NCBI GenBank assembly: GCA_029573365.1
Contig: JAKQGD010000155.1
Location: forward strand, 1 to 58,980
Source of the DNA: Bacteroidota bacterium
GTDB lineage: Bacteria > Bacteroidota > Bacteroidia > Chitinophagales > Saprospiraceae
Length of the DNA stretch: 58,980 nucleotides
Direction of reading: 5' to 3'
Under the pieces are notes generated by a model that ran no database searches, was not told the DNA's origin, and worked only from the letters and a program-made list of their open reading frames with translations. Positions 34,235-43,065 of the stretch are shown in pieces. Position 1 is the first letter of the stretch. Each line of letters opens with the position of its first letter. The position numbers were made by a program, and so were the translations under genes.

Positions 34235-34916
34235 ACTTGAGACTGGTTTCGTTTTCGATGCGGTAAGATACATCAAAATCCTGAAGTACGGCGTCAAGAA
34301 TGGGATATTGCCCTTTGACATAACCTTCTTTCAGATCATAGCTGTAGAGCTTAGAAAATGTATTCCAATAAAATGCCTTAAATCCCCCTTTAAGGTCTTT
34401 AATAAGGTTGTAAATAGGTTGTCCGGTCTCTTTCTCAATCATCTTAATCATAATCTTGCCCTGCAGCTTTGTAAGGTTTTTTAGGGGCTCTTCAAATTCT
34501 TTTGTGAGCTGGTCTTCGAGTTCGGCGATTTTTTTCTTCCTTTCTTTCTTGCTCATGTGTTGTGATGCATACTCCAATTCCCTGAATATACGGATGGCTT
34601 CCTTGGCGTAAGGGTACACCTTTGCTGCGTAGTTTCTGAATTTCTGATACTTGAGATAATCATCATTTGAGGCAAATGACCTGTTTGCCGTAATGCTGAT
34701 GTCGTCCAGATCTACAAGAATCAGTGTGTCTCCGGTCTCCGTGATGAGTGCGGGATATACCCTGCCTTCGACCGTTATTTTTGTTTCCGTTCCGCCCATC
34801 TCAGGGATTTTTTGTGCATGGGTTTTGAATGGAATTAACAGAGAAACAAAAAGTGACATGAATGCCAAAAGATAACTCTTGCGACCATAGGTTTGGGTCA
34901 ATGTTTTTAAGGTCAA
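34203..34916 (-). CDS. DUF4294 domain-containing exported protein
   Basis: This 237-residue protein has a signal peptide (LLAFMSLFVSLLIPFKTHAQ) and matches the Bacteroidota family DUF4294. Typical blocks are ISITANRSFASNDDYLKYQK, KVYPYAKEAIRIFREL, LQGKIMIKMIEKETGQPIYN and LKGGFKAFYWNTFSKLYSYD. Its function is unknown. A charged helix in the middle (SKKERKKKIAELEDQLTKEF) may form a coiled coil. It is the first gene of the DUF4294-mvaD-rhodanese operon. Confidence 0.9.
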   Translation of the reverse strand: MTLKTLTQTYGRKSYLLAFMSLFVSLLIPFKTHAQKIPEMGGTETKITVEGRVYPALITETGDTLILVDLDDISITANRSFASNDDYLKYQKFRNYAAKVYPYAKEAIRIFRELEYASQHMSKKERKKKIAELEDQLTKEFEEPLKNLTKLQGKIMIKMIEKETGQPIYNLIKDLKGGFKAFYWNTFSKLYSYDLKEGYVKGQYPILDAVLQDFDVSYRIENETSLKYVKLNRSGKS

Positions 34917-35110
34917 GGTGGTTTTATTTTGTTAAAGTCAAAACGTTTGTCCGTCCGGATAAGTTATACGTTTTAAAATCTTTAACACTTGTCGGCAAAT
35001 GAGAAAGGGTGACATATGTATAAATCCGGGGTCAAAAAGCAAGATTTACCGATTTAAGTCCATTTTGTTTTTGTAACATTGCTTTTAATTTTATTCCCCG
35101 ACTGACAGCA

Positions 35111-36805
35111 TTGAAAAATATAGTTCTTTTAGTATTCATCCTTGTCTTAAACTGGCAGCAGGCCACAGCCCAGCACAGCCTGGAAAAGTTGCCCTATCCT
35201 GTCAACTCGGATTACCTGGACGAAATATGCCCTGTACTGTCGCCAGACAGGCAGCTGCTTTTTTTTACGAGAATGGCTGACCCTGATTGTGAAAAGACAC
35301 TTATTATAGACGGAATGGATGTAAATCAAAGTCTATCGCCTGACGAATATGCGTTCAGACTGCAAAAGGTGTATTCTCAAATAGCCAACAGAGTGATTGC
35401 AGATCCCCTGGCTACTACCTACAACCAGGATATATGGTATACGCGACTCTCCGATGGCCAACCGGTAGGAATCTATCATCCCGGATATCCTATCAATGAT
35501 GTGTTGCCTAATAGTATTTGTTCAGGTTATGGTACTGCCAATGCCTATCTTGTTATAAATCAGTTTGAAAAGACGGGAGGGATTGACAGGGGGTTTTCAA
35601 CAACACATCTAAATGGGAGAGAGTTTGCTTTTCCAGAACCCCTCCATATAGAAAGATTCAACAAGTCTGCAAGCGAACTGAACCTGACGGCAGCCACAGA
35701 CTCATCAGTCGTCATCCTGGCGATGAAGGACGAAAACGGATACGGCAACATGGACCTGTATGTCTGTTTCAGAACAGGACCCTCAGCATACAGCCAACCC
35801 GTCAATCTTGGTCCTGATATAAATACTGCAAGCAGGGAATCCACGCCTGTTCTCAGCAGTGATCTCAAAAGAATTTACTTTTCGTCTGACAGACCGGGCA
35901 GCTACGGAGGCACCGACATTTACTATGCCCAAAGAAAGGATTTTACCTTTACCTCATGGTCTGCCCCTGTGCGTTTAAATCCGCCGGTCAATTCACCATA
36001 TGATGACTCACATCCGTATCTGGCATCTGATGACGACAGCTTCTATTTTACCTCTAACAGGGATGGAACCAGCGACATTTACAAAGCCCGGCTGATACGA
36101 CAAAAACCAGGGAAAGAAGTGTCGGTCACTATTAAAATTATCAATGGTAAAACAGGGAAAAAGAGTACGGCAGAGCTCATCTGGGGCGAGGCCTACCAGG
36201 ATTTGAGGCCCGGTTTTTTCAGAGCAAGGGAGGGTGTGGCCAAGTACGTGTTTTATGAAAATAAGCCCATGGCGTTTAAGGCCGTTAACAGGGATCTTTT
36301 CAGTGACGAAGTGATTATTGACCCTCAGGACCTGATAAATGCGGGAGAAACAAACAGGGAAATCGTACTTATCATGTATGGACCCCAGAGACCGGAACCT
36401 CCATCCTTACCAAGACTCAAAGCGGAGAAAAAAAATGAAGGACTGACAGATGATGATCTCAATGCCAGGGCAAGCCTGAAAAGCATTTATTTCGAAAGAA
36501 CCAAACCCGAGGTGCTGCAGCAGTCCTATCCGGTGATCAAACAACTGGCCGAAATCATGCTGGAGAGGCCCCGCCTTTATATCCTTATAGCCGGACACAC
36601 TGACAATGTGGGTGACGAAGCCGCAAAGCAAAAGTTATCCGAGGACAGAGCCCGTGCCATAAAGGACCTCCTCGTACAAATGGGTGTGCCTGAAGACCGT
36701 GTAGATACCGCTGGATACGGTGATTCCAGACCCATTGCACCTAATGATACGGAAACAAATAAGAGCCGCAACAGAAGGGTGGAGATTAAAATCGTATCTC
36801 AGTAG
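35111..36805 (+). CDS. OmpA family protein with PD40 repeats
   Basis: This 564-residue envelope protein starts with TTG at 35111, giving the signal peptide MKNIVLLVFILVLNWQQ. Residues about 40-330 hold WD40-like PD40 blades such as KRIYFSSDRPGSYGGTDIYY and FYFTSNRDGTSDIYKA. The C-terminal OmpA domain (about 455-564: YILIAGHTDNVGD, RARAIKDLLVQMGV and NRRVEIKI) binds peptidoglycan non-covalently. The protein probably links the outer membrane to the cell wall. No ATG suits the N-terminus. Its 3' end overlaps the convergent mobA gene by 20 bases. Confidence 0.9.
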   Translation: MKNIVLLVFILVLNWQQATAQHSLEKLPYPVNSDYLDEICPVLSPDRQLLFFTRMADPDCEKTLIIDGMDVNQSLSPDEYAFRLQKVYSQIANRVIADPLATTYNQDIWYTRLSDGQPVGIYHPGYPINDVLPNSICSGYGTANAYLVINQFEKTGGIDRGFSTTHLNGREFAFPEPLHIERFNKSASELNLTAATDSSVVILAMKDENGYGNMDLYVCFRTGPSAYSQPVNLGPDINTASRESTPVLSSDLKRIYFSSDRPGSYGGTDIYYAQRKDFTFTSWSAPVRLNPPVNSPYDDSHPYLASDDDSFYFTSNRDGTSDIYKARLIRQKPGKEVSVTIKIINGKTGKKSTAELIWGEAYQDLRPGFFRAREGVAKYVFYENKPMAFKAVNRDLFSDEVIIDPQDLINAGETNREIVLIMYGPQRPEPPSLPRLKAEKKNEGLTDDDLNARASLKSIYFERTKPEVLQQSYPVIKQLAEIMLERPRLYILIAGHTDNVGDEAAKQKLSEDRARAIKDLLVQMGVPEDRVDTAGYGDSRPIAPNDTETNKSRNRRVEIKIVSQ

Positions 36806-37370
36806 CAGGGTTGTGGACCAACCGATGGTAGGATTCCGGTGTATTGATATTTTCAAGGCAAGTGGGATTTTCAGGAAGCAGTTTTTCCGGAGGAAAAGAA
36901 TCAAGGAAAGCTTGCAGTGATCGACCGCCTTTTATAAAAAAATCCACTAAACGGTTGAGCTTTTGGGTGCCCCATACTGAGCATACAGGCTCATAACAGT
37001 TTCTGTCCTCATTATAATACATGGTGAGTCCATCGTCATGGGCCAAGTAATGATTCTGTAATAGCCCGAGGTCTGCAACAGTGATTTTAGGCATATCACA
37101 GCTGAGAAAAAATAGGGGCGTACGCAGCTGGATATAACATGAAACCATGGCACCTGCGGGTCCCTCTCCGGGATATAGGTCAGTGATGGCGGAGTAAGGA
37201 AAAGTATGGCTTATGAGCTGATTTTCATTCACCGAAAGGTGCACTTCATCGCATACTTCTGACAATAATGAGGCCATGTGGCTCCATAGTGGTTTGTCAA
37301 GCCATAGAAGCATAGCTTTGTCTGTGCCCATACGTCGGCTTTTTCCGCCCATAAGTACGACACCGATCAT
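36786..37370 (-). CDS. mobA: Molybdenum cofactor guanylyltransferase-like protein
   Basis: This 194-residue nucleotidyltransferase attaches GMP (or CMP, in related enzymes) to molybdopterin. The N-terminal LMGGKSRRMGTDKAMLLW is the signature GGxSxRMGxDK loop, LYPGEGPAGAM and FFLSCDMP follow, and the Asp of CDMP binds magnesium. MobA (GMP) is the likeliest call because fdhD lies next to it. Its start is three bases after the fdhD stop, so the genes form an operon. Confidence 0.88.
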   Translation of the reverse strand: MIGVVLMGGKSRRMGTDKAMLLWLDKPLWSHMASLLSEVCDEVHLSVNENQLISHTFPYSAITDLYPGEGPAGAMVSCYIQLRTPLFFLSCDMPKITVADLGLLQNHYLAHDDGLTMYYNEDRNCYEPVCSVWGTQKLNRLVDFFIKGGRSLQAFLDSFPPEKLLPENPTCLENINTPESYHRLVHNPATEIRF

Positions 37371-37373
37371 GGT

Positions 37374-38189
37374 TCAGGTCTTTATTCTTTGTTTACCGCA
37401 GTAAATATTAAAGCCTGTTTTTTTAAGGAAGCCTATCAGTGTCTGACTGTTGCTGATTGCCAGGTCTACGGCCAGACTCGATGGTGCACCGACGGCAGCA
37501 ATCACAGGTATGCCGGCCATGGAGGCTTTTTGCACCAGCTCAAAACTTGCTCTGCCGCTGAGCAGCAGTATGTTGTCCTGAAGAGGTATCCTGCCGGCCA
37601 TCAGGGCATGGCCTACCAGCTTATCCAGAGCATTGTGTCTGCCGACGTCTTCGCTGTGGTAGAGGTATCTGCCTTGCGGCGAAAACAGGGCACAGGCGTG
37701 CAGACCTCCTGTGAGCTCAAAGGTGGACTGGACACCCAGAAGGGTTTCCTGCAATCCTTTAAGCACATCGTCTGACACTATGGTTTCCTGTTTTGTTGGC
37801 ATGAATGCTGATTTTGCCGCGATGGCTTCTACAGATGCTTTGCCGCATACTCCACAACTGGAGGTGCTGTAAAAATTTCTCTCTACGGCTCCCGGTGAAA
37901 TGTCGACACCCGCTTCGGGTATAACATTGACAGTGTTTTCATCTTTTTGCAACACGGTGGCCACCTCTGCATAGTCCCTGATCATACCTTCCGTAAAAAG
38001 GAATCCCAGTGCCAGGGCGATATCATCTCCAGGTGTACGCATCGTGATGGTCGATGGCTTACCGCTAATTTCTATCTGCAGGGGAGCCTCCACAGCTACA
38101 TAATCGCATACCTCTGTGACAGTTGCGGCTTTGTGTCGCAAGATATTTATTTCTCTGACTTCTGCCGGCTGCCTGCCTAAATCAGTCAT
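37374..38189 (-). CDS. fdhD: Formate dehydrogenase accessory sulfurtransferase
   Basis: This 271-residue protein moves sulfur from a cysteine desulfurase to the molybdenum cofactor of formate dehydrogenases. The sulfur-carrying motif is C112-C115 in SSCGVCGKAS. VGRHNALDKLVGHAL and LLSGRASFELVQKA are other hallmarks. The ATG at 38189 is chosen because it overlaps the upstream stop codon in ATGACTGA, a typical translational coupling. The frame is open to 38240, but that would overlap the upstream gene by 59 bases. No formate dehydrogenase structural gene lies in the window. Confidence 0.94.
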   Translation of the reverse strand: MTDLGRQPAEVREINILRHKAATVTEVCDYVAVEAPLQIEISGKPSTITMRTPGDDIALALGFLFTEGMIRDYAEVATVLQKDENTVNVIPEAGVDISPGAVERNFYSTSSCGVCGKASVEAIAAKSAFMPTKQETIVSDDVLKGLQETLLGVQSTFELTGGLHACALFSPQGRYLYHSEDVGRHNALDKLVGHALMAGRIPLQDNILLLSGRASFELVQKASMAGIPVIAAVGAPSSLAVDLAISNSQTLIGFLKKTGFNIYCGKQRIKT

Positions 38190-38553
38190 GGGAACCAACA
38201 GGTGCCTGAGGATTGGGGAAGAGGTCAGATTCGTCTTCATGGGACCTTGGTTTCAGACATTGGAAATCTTTTTCTACCAGAATGTACAAGCCATCAGGTC
38301 TGGTAGTATCGAAGCCTACACGATGGTCAGTTTCCCAGTTTCTGGCAAGGTTTGATGGCACCAACACTGTAATCGTTGCCTCGTTAAAAGCCGCAGACAG
38401 GCTGTCAAAGTCACCCTGCACTACTTCATACTGAAGTCGGCTATTGTCAGCAAACCGGCACTCGGAGACCACCCTGCCATGAGAGGCAAACTCTAAAATC
38501 TCACCCTGAGAAAGTCTCAATCGCAAGGAATTGCCGCTGATCCGTATTTTCAT
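38182..38553 (-). CDS. DUF7009-like small protein upstream of fdhD
   Basis: This 123-residue protein begins MKIRISGNSLRLRLSQGEILEF and looks like a small cytosolic beta protein. It resembles the Bacteroidota proteins placed in DUF7009 that often precede fdhD. The C-terminus is acidic and has CLKPRSHEDESDLFPNP, where a Cys and several acidic residues might bind a metal or a partner. It overlaps fdhD by eight bases and is first in the DUF7009-fdhD-mobA operon, so a role in molybdoenzyme maturation is a fair inference; direct evidence is lacking. Confidence 0.7.
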   Translation of the reverse strand: MKIRISGNSLRLRLSQGEILEFASHGRVVSECRFADNSRLQYEVVQGDFDSLSAAFNEATITVLVPSNLARNWETDHRVGFDTTRPDGLYILVEKDFQCLKPRSHEDESDLFPNPQAPVGSHD

Positions 38554-38636
38554 GGCAGTCTGTTATTTTGTTGCTGATGTAAATATAGGGTGTTTTTTTA
38601 TAGCATTCAAGCCGGCAACGGAAAATCTGCAGGGTG

Positions 38637-40094
38637 TTATTTAGCTTTGATTCTGTTAAGGCCGGATTTTGCTTTTTGGTGCAGACTGGAAGTGTATCCT
38701 GCAGGATCAAGTTTCAAACATTTTTCAAAGTAACCCCGGGCTCTTACGTACTTTTTCTGCTGTTCGCAGATGAGACCTGCCTGGAGTGCTGAGCTGCAGG
38801 CGTAATATTTTCCGGGATCACTTTTGACTATGGTCAAATCATAATATTCCAATGCGTCTGTGTAGTTTTTAAGGGCATCGGCTACGCGGGCCAGCCTGTA
38901 ATAGTACTCACCGTCATGGATGGCATTGACAAATTTGTCGCCGTTTAAAACCAGCATTTCGTGACACTTGGTGTAATAGCCGCCATCGTAGAGTAGTCGG
39001 GCTTTAAGCAGAATGTCATTGGGCACCAGCCCCGACCGTGCCTCCTTGCTGGCCTGTATGTCCTCATCTATGAGTGCAAAACCCTGATTGTGGCACGATT
39101 TCATGTCTTTTTTATAAGCCTGAATGTCCTTGTTTACAGCCAGGTGGTACCATCCCAGTTTTTGCCAGGCTTCTTTGATATAATGTCGACCCCTGAAATG
39201 CTCGAGAAAAATCCTTATGTGCACATGGGCATCCTTGTCCAGACGGCACAGCTTAAATTTTCCGTATATAAAATTCAGGTAATAAAATGGAAGATAATCA
39301 CTACCATCCGGCCTCTCTTCCAGGATACGGATGGCCAGTTCGTTCCGCCCAGTTTTATGTGCCATAGTGGCTTTGAGAAAAGCAATGAGCGGATTGGTCT
39401 TGTGGTCTAATCTGAAACGGTCAAAGAGCTTAAATGCTTCTTCTTTTCTGTTGTTTGAATAAAAAAGGATATAGCTGTAGATGGCGACAATCTCTGATGT
39501 ATACATGCTGTTTTCTGCAGCTGCCCTGTCCGCCAGCAGCTTTATCTCATTGGTGCCCAATTCCACAGAACCCTTAACACCCATGATTTTGCGGACCCAT
39601 GACGGTACACTTTCGGCCAGAGCGTGTATGATCGAAAGACTTTTGTTGTTTTCAAGGAAGTCAGGGTGGAGGGCTTTGTTTTTTTCGAGGAGCTTATATG
39701 CTTCGTACACATCTCCTGCAGCATTGATCTTGTCGTCAAACTTGAGTTTTATTGTGGCCCATTGTAGCAGGATTTCTGCCTGACAAAAGAGATAATATGG
39801 TGATGACGGGTCTGATTTTCTGATCTTTTCGAGCCTCAGGTCCCGGTTTTTAACCAGCTTTTTATAGACAGAAGCGTCTTCCTGTATAAAAAGGGTGAAA
39901 AAATCGATGTAGTTTTCGATGTAGTATGACATAGCATTGTCAGGGTCCTTAAGTTTTGAAAGGTTTACCTTGCTTTGTCCGTTTCGGAGTCGAAGTGATG
40001 AAATATCCTTGTAAGCATCTTTGAGTTCTGTGGTCATTTCTAACCTTGATTGTCCGATTGATGCAGTTGACCACAAGCAAAACAACAGTGTCAT
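38637..40094 (-). CDS. Exported TPR-containing protein
   Basis: This protein of about 485 residues has many helical, TPR-like segments, for example FKLFDRFRLDHKTNPLIAFL, YTDALEYYDLTIVKSDPGKY and RARGYFEKCLKLDPAG. The N-terminus is uncertain. The ATG at 40094 gives MTLLFCLWSTASIGQ, a short hydrophobic signal without the usual positive charge. The frame is open further upstream and includes a better n-region (GRHW) but no ATG or GTG. The overall order of helices recalls the IML2/TTC39 (DUF3808) type of repeat protein, which is a guess. It stands 90 bases after the zinc-ribbon gene. Confidence 0.75.
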   Translation of the reverse strand: MTLLFCLWSTASIGQSRLEMTTELKDAYKDISSLRLRNGQSKVNLSKLKDPDNAMSYYIENYIDFFTLFIQEDASVYKKLVKNRDLRLEKIRKSDPSSPYYLFCQAEILLQWATIKLKFDDKINAAGDVYEAYKLLEKNKALHPDFLENNKSLSIIHALAESVPSWVRKIMGVKGSVELGTNEIKLLADRAAAENSMYTSEIVAIYSYILFYSNNRKEEAFKLFDRFRLDHKTNPLIAFLKATMAHKTGRNELAIRILEERPDGSDYLPFYYLNFIYGKFKLCRLDKDAHVHIRIFLEHFRGRHYIKEAWQKLGWYHLAVNKDIQAYKKDMKSCHNQGFALIDEDIQASKEARSGLVPNDILLKARLLYDGGYYTKCHEMLVLNGDKFVNAIHDGEYYYRLARVADALKNYTDALEYYDLTIVKSDPGKYYACSSALQAGLICEQQKKYVRARGYFEKCLKLDPAGYTSSLHQKAKSGLNRIKAK

Positions 40095-40183
40095 CAAGAC
40101 CCAATGCCGGCCTATGACAAAAAAGCCCTGAATAAACGCAGTATCCAGAGCTTTAAGTTTATTAATATTTTGCCTTACTAGTT

Positions 40184-40936
40184 TCAGACTTCCTGAGGTG
40201 TCACTATGCTTTCGTCTACCAGCACACGCCCACAGTGTTCACATGCTATTATCTTCTTCATCACGCCTATTTCTATCTGCAATTGTGGAGGTATCCTGTT
40301 GAAACATCCGCCACAAGCTCCCCTGGCGACGGAAACAACAGCCAGGCCGTTTCTGTAAGTCTTTCTGATCTTGTCATACGACTTGAGTAATCTTTCGTCT
40401 ATTTCTTTCCTGGCTTTTTCTGATTCCTTGACAAGCTTGGCTTCGTCCTTCTCGGTTTTTTCTATGATCTTCTGAAGCTCGACTCTTTTAGAATCCATGT
40501 CTTTAGTTCGTTGCTCCAGCTTGGAATTGATGCCGTCAAAAGACTGCTGTTTTATTTCACGCTGGGCATTGGCTTCTCTTATCTTTTTCTGCGAAAGCTG
40601 AATTTCCAGCTTTTGTAACTCAACCTCTTTGGTGAGTGCGTCAAATTCTCTGTTGTTTTTGACGTTTTCGAGTTGCTTTTCGTATTTGGTAATCAGGTTT
40701 TCGGCCTCCTTGATGTTTGTATTGTGGTTGCGTATCTCGTTGTCGATATCGGTGATGGAGTTTTCCAGCTTTTTTAATCTGGTCTTTAGTCCTGTAATCT
40801 CATCTTCCAGGTCAGAAACCTCCATAGGAAGTTCTCCTCTTAGGACCGATATTTCGTCCATCCTGGAGTCAACAAGTTGGAGAGAATACAGTGCCCTTAG
40901 TTTATCGGATATGCTTTGTTCTTTTACGGCTGCCAT
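40184..40936 (-). CDS. Zinc-ribbon coiled-coil protein
   Basis: This 250-residue cytosolic protein has a long N-terminal coiled coil (about 15-190, rich in Lys and Glu heptads). It ends in a four-Cys zinc ribbon: CGGCFNRIPPQ and ACEHCGRVLVDE, both in the last 45 residues. The family is often encoded next to Nif3, as here (8-base gap), and its biochemical role is not established. Nucleic acid or protein binding is the usual proposal. Confidence 0.92.
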   Translation of the reverse strand: MAAVKEQSISDKLRALYSLQLVDSRMDEISVLRGELPMEVSDLEDEITGLKTRLKKLENSITDIDNEIRNHNTNIKEAENLITKYEKQLENVKNNREFDALTKEVELQKLEIQLSQKKIREANAQREIKQQSFDGINSKLEQRTKDMDSKRVELQKIIEKTEKDEAKLVKESEKARKEIDERLLKSYDKIRKTYRNGLAVVSVARGACGGCFNRIPPQLQIEIGVMKKIIACEHCGRVLVDESIVTPQEV

Positions 40937-40944
40937 GGTTTATA

Positions 40945-41745
40945 TTAATAATATTTTATCGGATTAGTATTCACTTTTGTGTAATGGGCTGCAAAGTTAC
41001 TAAAATTCTTAATAATCAAGTGATAAAGAAGCTCAATTGTATATTTCTCACTTTCGAAATGGCCGATATCGGCAATGATTATTTTGCCGTCAGCATCAAA
41101 AAATTCGTGGTATTTAAAGTCGGCCGTGATATAAATGTCGGCTTCATTACGGATGGCATCCTTTAGCAGAAAACTGCCGGAGCCGCCGCAAACGGCAATT
41201 TTATGTATCAAAGGTCTGCACAGGGCAGTATGTCGGATGACAGAAAGCTCCATTTTCTCTTTTAGATAATGCAGAAAATCTGCGGCTTCCATCCGGCTTT
41301 TAAGGTAACCGGTGACACCCGGCCCCACAGGATTTTCATTGTGAAAAACACCCGGTGTCGCCTGCAATATCTCCATATTTTCCAATCCGAGTTTTTCACC
41401 TATTTTAGTATTGACACCCGAAGTATATACCTTATCAAGGTTTGTATGTATGGCAAAAATGGCGATGTCATGTTTTATAGCTTTAATGACTGTCCGCTCT
41501 ATGTAACTGGCTCCGTTTAATCTTTTTAAACCCCTGAATACTATCGGGTGGTGTGCCACAATCAGATTGCAGCCCAGATGTATAGCTTCGTCTACCACTT
41601 CTTCGGTAGAATCAAGAGATACCAGTACGCCACGTACCGGAGCCGTCACATCTCCTACTATGAGTCCGGAGTTGTCATAATCTTCCTGTAAGTGGGGCGG
41701 TGCCACCTGATGGAGAAAAGATATAATATGTCCTATGGTTGTCAT
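40945..41745 (-). CDS. Nif3-like dinuclear metal-centre protein
   Basis: This 266-residue protein matches the NIF3/YbgI family, which forms hexameric toroids with a two-metal site. The metal ligands are likely in IVAHHPIVFRGLKRLNG, AIFAIHTNLD and the C-terminal IADIGHFESEKYT. Many Bacteroidota members carry a central insertion of about 100 residues, but this one is the short form. GTP cyclohydrolase I type 2 is an old name without support. It is upstream of the zinc-ribbon gene in the common two-gene pair. Confidence 0.93.
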   Translation of the reverse strand: MTTIGHIISFLHQVAPPHLQEDYDNSGLIVGDVTAPVRGVLVSLDSTEEVVDEAIHLGCNLIVAHHPIVFRGLKRLNGASYIERTVIKAIKHDIAIFAIHTNLDKVYTSGVNTKIGEKLGLENMEILQATPGVFHNENPVGPGVTGYLKSRMEAADFLHYLKEKMELSVIRHTALCRPLIHKIAVCGGSGSFLLKDAIRNEADIYITADFKYHEFFDADGKIIIADIGHFESEKYTIELLYHLIIKNFSNFAAHYTKVNTNPIKYY

Positions 41746-41786
41746 CTGATAGGGTAAAAATGTAAAACGTTATCGGTCTCCATATG

Positions 41787-42614
41787 TTATGAAGAAGCAG
41801 GAAATATTTTGTCCCACGCTGTGGCCAATGACGGTAAAACTGACCTGTACTGAGCTTTGTGTGTAAAAAATACGCTTATGTGCACAGCAGTGAGGTCCAT
41901 GACTTCCATGCCTGTGACACCGGTGATTTTTTCCCTGCTCCATCCTGTAATGTCTTCGATTTTCATCCATGTGTTCTGGCAGTCAGGAAAAGCAATTTGT
42001 TTGTGCACATCCATAAATGCAAGGCCATAGGCATAATAGCCTATATTAAAATAATCGGAGGGATAAAGCACAGCTTTGGTCAGTTGCTCCAGAGAGAGGA
42101 TGATAACACCGTCTTCATGATTTACCTCGACTGTATGCAGAAATGGATGATTTGGTGTAGGGAATGGATGCTTGTAAAGAAAGACCCTGTCATATTCGCC
42201 GATAAGGTAGTCCTTGTAATTTGATGTCATATGTACGCCATGGGCCGCCACCATACATTTTATATCTTCGGGCACCTCTCTCATTTCTGAACCTACAGAC
42301 TGGAAAAGGCGGCCATCGAGATATAACATCATTCTCTGATCAAAAGACTGCCTTTCCAACTCCTGCATCTCAGCATACGGCCTGAAATATCTGGACAACC
42401 ATTCACCCAGTTTAGGGTCCAGGGGCACCGGAAACTTTTTAAGCCAGCCATGGTCCAGAGGCCCGTGGAAAACGTAGAGGACGACCAATAAAATGACGGG
42501 AATAAAAATGTAGACCGAAAGCCGCTGACTGGTATTCCATGTATAATACAATATAGCCAGGGCGGCCACGATGAGCGGCAGGGCGAGAACTTTGGATATC
42601 GAGTGGATTTTCAT
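41787..42614 (-). CDS. MtfA-like membrane protein without the zinc-protease motif
   Basis: This 275-residue protein has two N-terminal membrane helices (about 8-25 and 33-50) and a soluble domain. The soluble domain resembles MtfA / M90 zinc peptidases: VPEDIKCMVAAHGVHM, YDRVFLYKHPFPTPNH and DGVIILSLEQLTKAVLYPSD. In MtfA the next element is HEFAH; here the equivalent is YAYGL in NIGYYAYGLAFMD (190-202), so both zinc His and the catalytic Glu are missing. The C-terminal FFTHKAQYRSVLPSLATAW matches the MtfA tail. It is probably a non-catalytic relative. The ATG at 42614 is chosen over a TTG at 42695. Confidence 0.65.
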   Translation of the reverse strand: MKIHSISKVLALPLIVAALAILYYTWNTSQRLSVYIFIPVILLVVLYVFHGPLDHGWLKKFPVPLDPKLGEWLSRYFRPYAEMQELERQSFDQRMMLYLDGRLFQSVGSEMREVPEDIKCMVAAHGVHMTSNYKDYLIGEYDRVFLYKHPFPTPNHPFLHTVEVNHEDGVIILSLEQLTKAVLYPSDYFNIGYYAYGLAFMDVHKQIAFPDCQNTWMKIEDITGWSREKITGVTGMEVMDLTAVHISVFFTHKAQYRSVLPSLATAWDKIFPASS

Positions 42615-42714
42615 TAATACCGGAGCTTGCAGATGAGGAATGGTGTGCCAAAAGAATTTCAGGTAATCACTGACATTGTTGTCAAAAGTAATCAATCCTG
42701 ATTCTTAAGGGATA

Positions 42715-42753
42715 ACAAAAAAGGGGCAATTTTTATTACAAAATCACCCCTTT
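42715..42753 (-). terminator. Terminator after tRNA-Phe
   Basis: On the minus strand AAAGGGG pairs with CCCCTTT, with a weaker inner helix, and the hairpin runs into TTTTTTG. It lies seven bases after the tRNA. Confidence 0.7.
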
Positions 42754-42759
42754 GTTAAG

Positions 42760-42832
<73 letters not shown>

Positions 42833-43003
42833 GGCTAGCTCTTTGAAAAAGCGACGCAAAATTAATTGAATTTTTCAAACTTCAAAAATAATTTCAAATA
42901 AAATGGCAGAAGTCGATGGCTTACAATTGTGTGTGCCTTAAAGTCATGATTCAAATCATTAAGTAATAAACGATGTAAATTAGTACTATGGCAAGCTTCG
43001 TTG

Positions 43004-43011
43004 TACCTTTG
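43004..43011 (+). promoter_or_regulatory. Candidate -7 box of the DUF6909 gene
   Basis: TACCTTTG matches TAnnTTTG exactly, 55 bases before the start codon. The -33 element is not clear. The 42833-43065 gap holds nothing else I can name. Confidence 0.45.
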
Positions 43012-43065
43012 TATCTGATTTTTGGTTTGATCTTTGCAATGCAGGTCTAAAAAGCACATACAAAT

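Noticed and set aside
36786..38553. Molybdenum-cofactor genes as a transferred island
   Set aside because: Codon use and gene packing look like the neighbours, and no mobile-element ends or att-like repeats flank the operon.
42615..42695. TTG start extending the MtfA-like protein by 27 residues
   Set aside because: The extension is hydrophilic and places the membrane helix far from the N-terminus; ATG at 42614 begins right before the helix.
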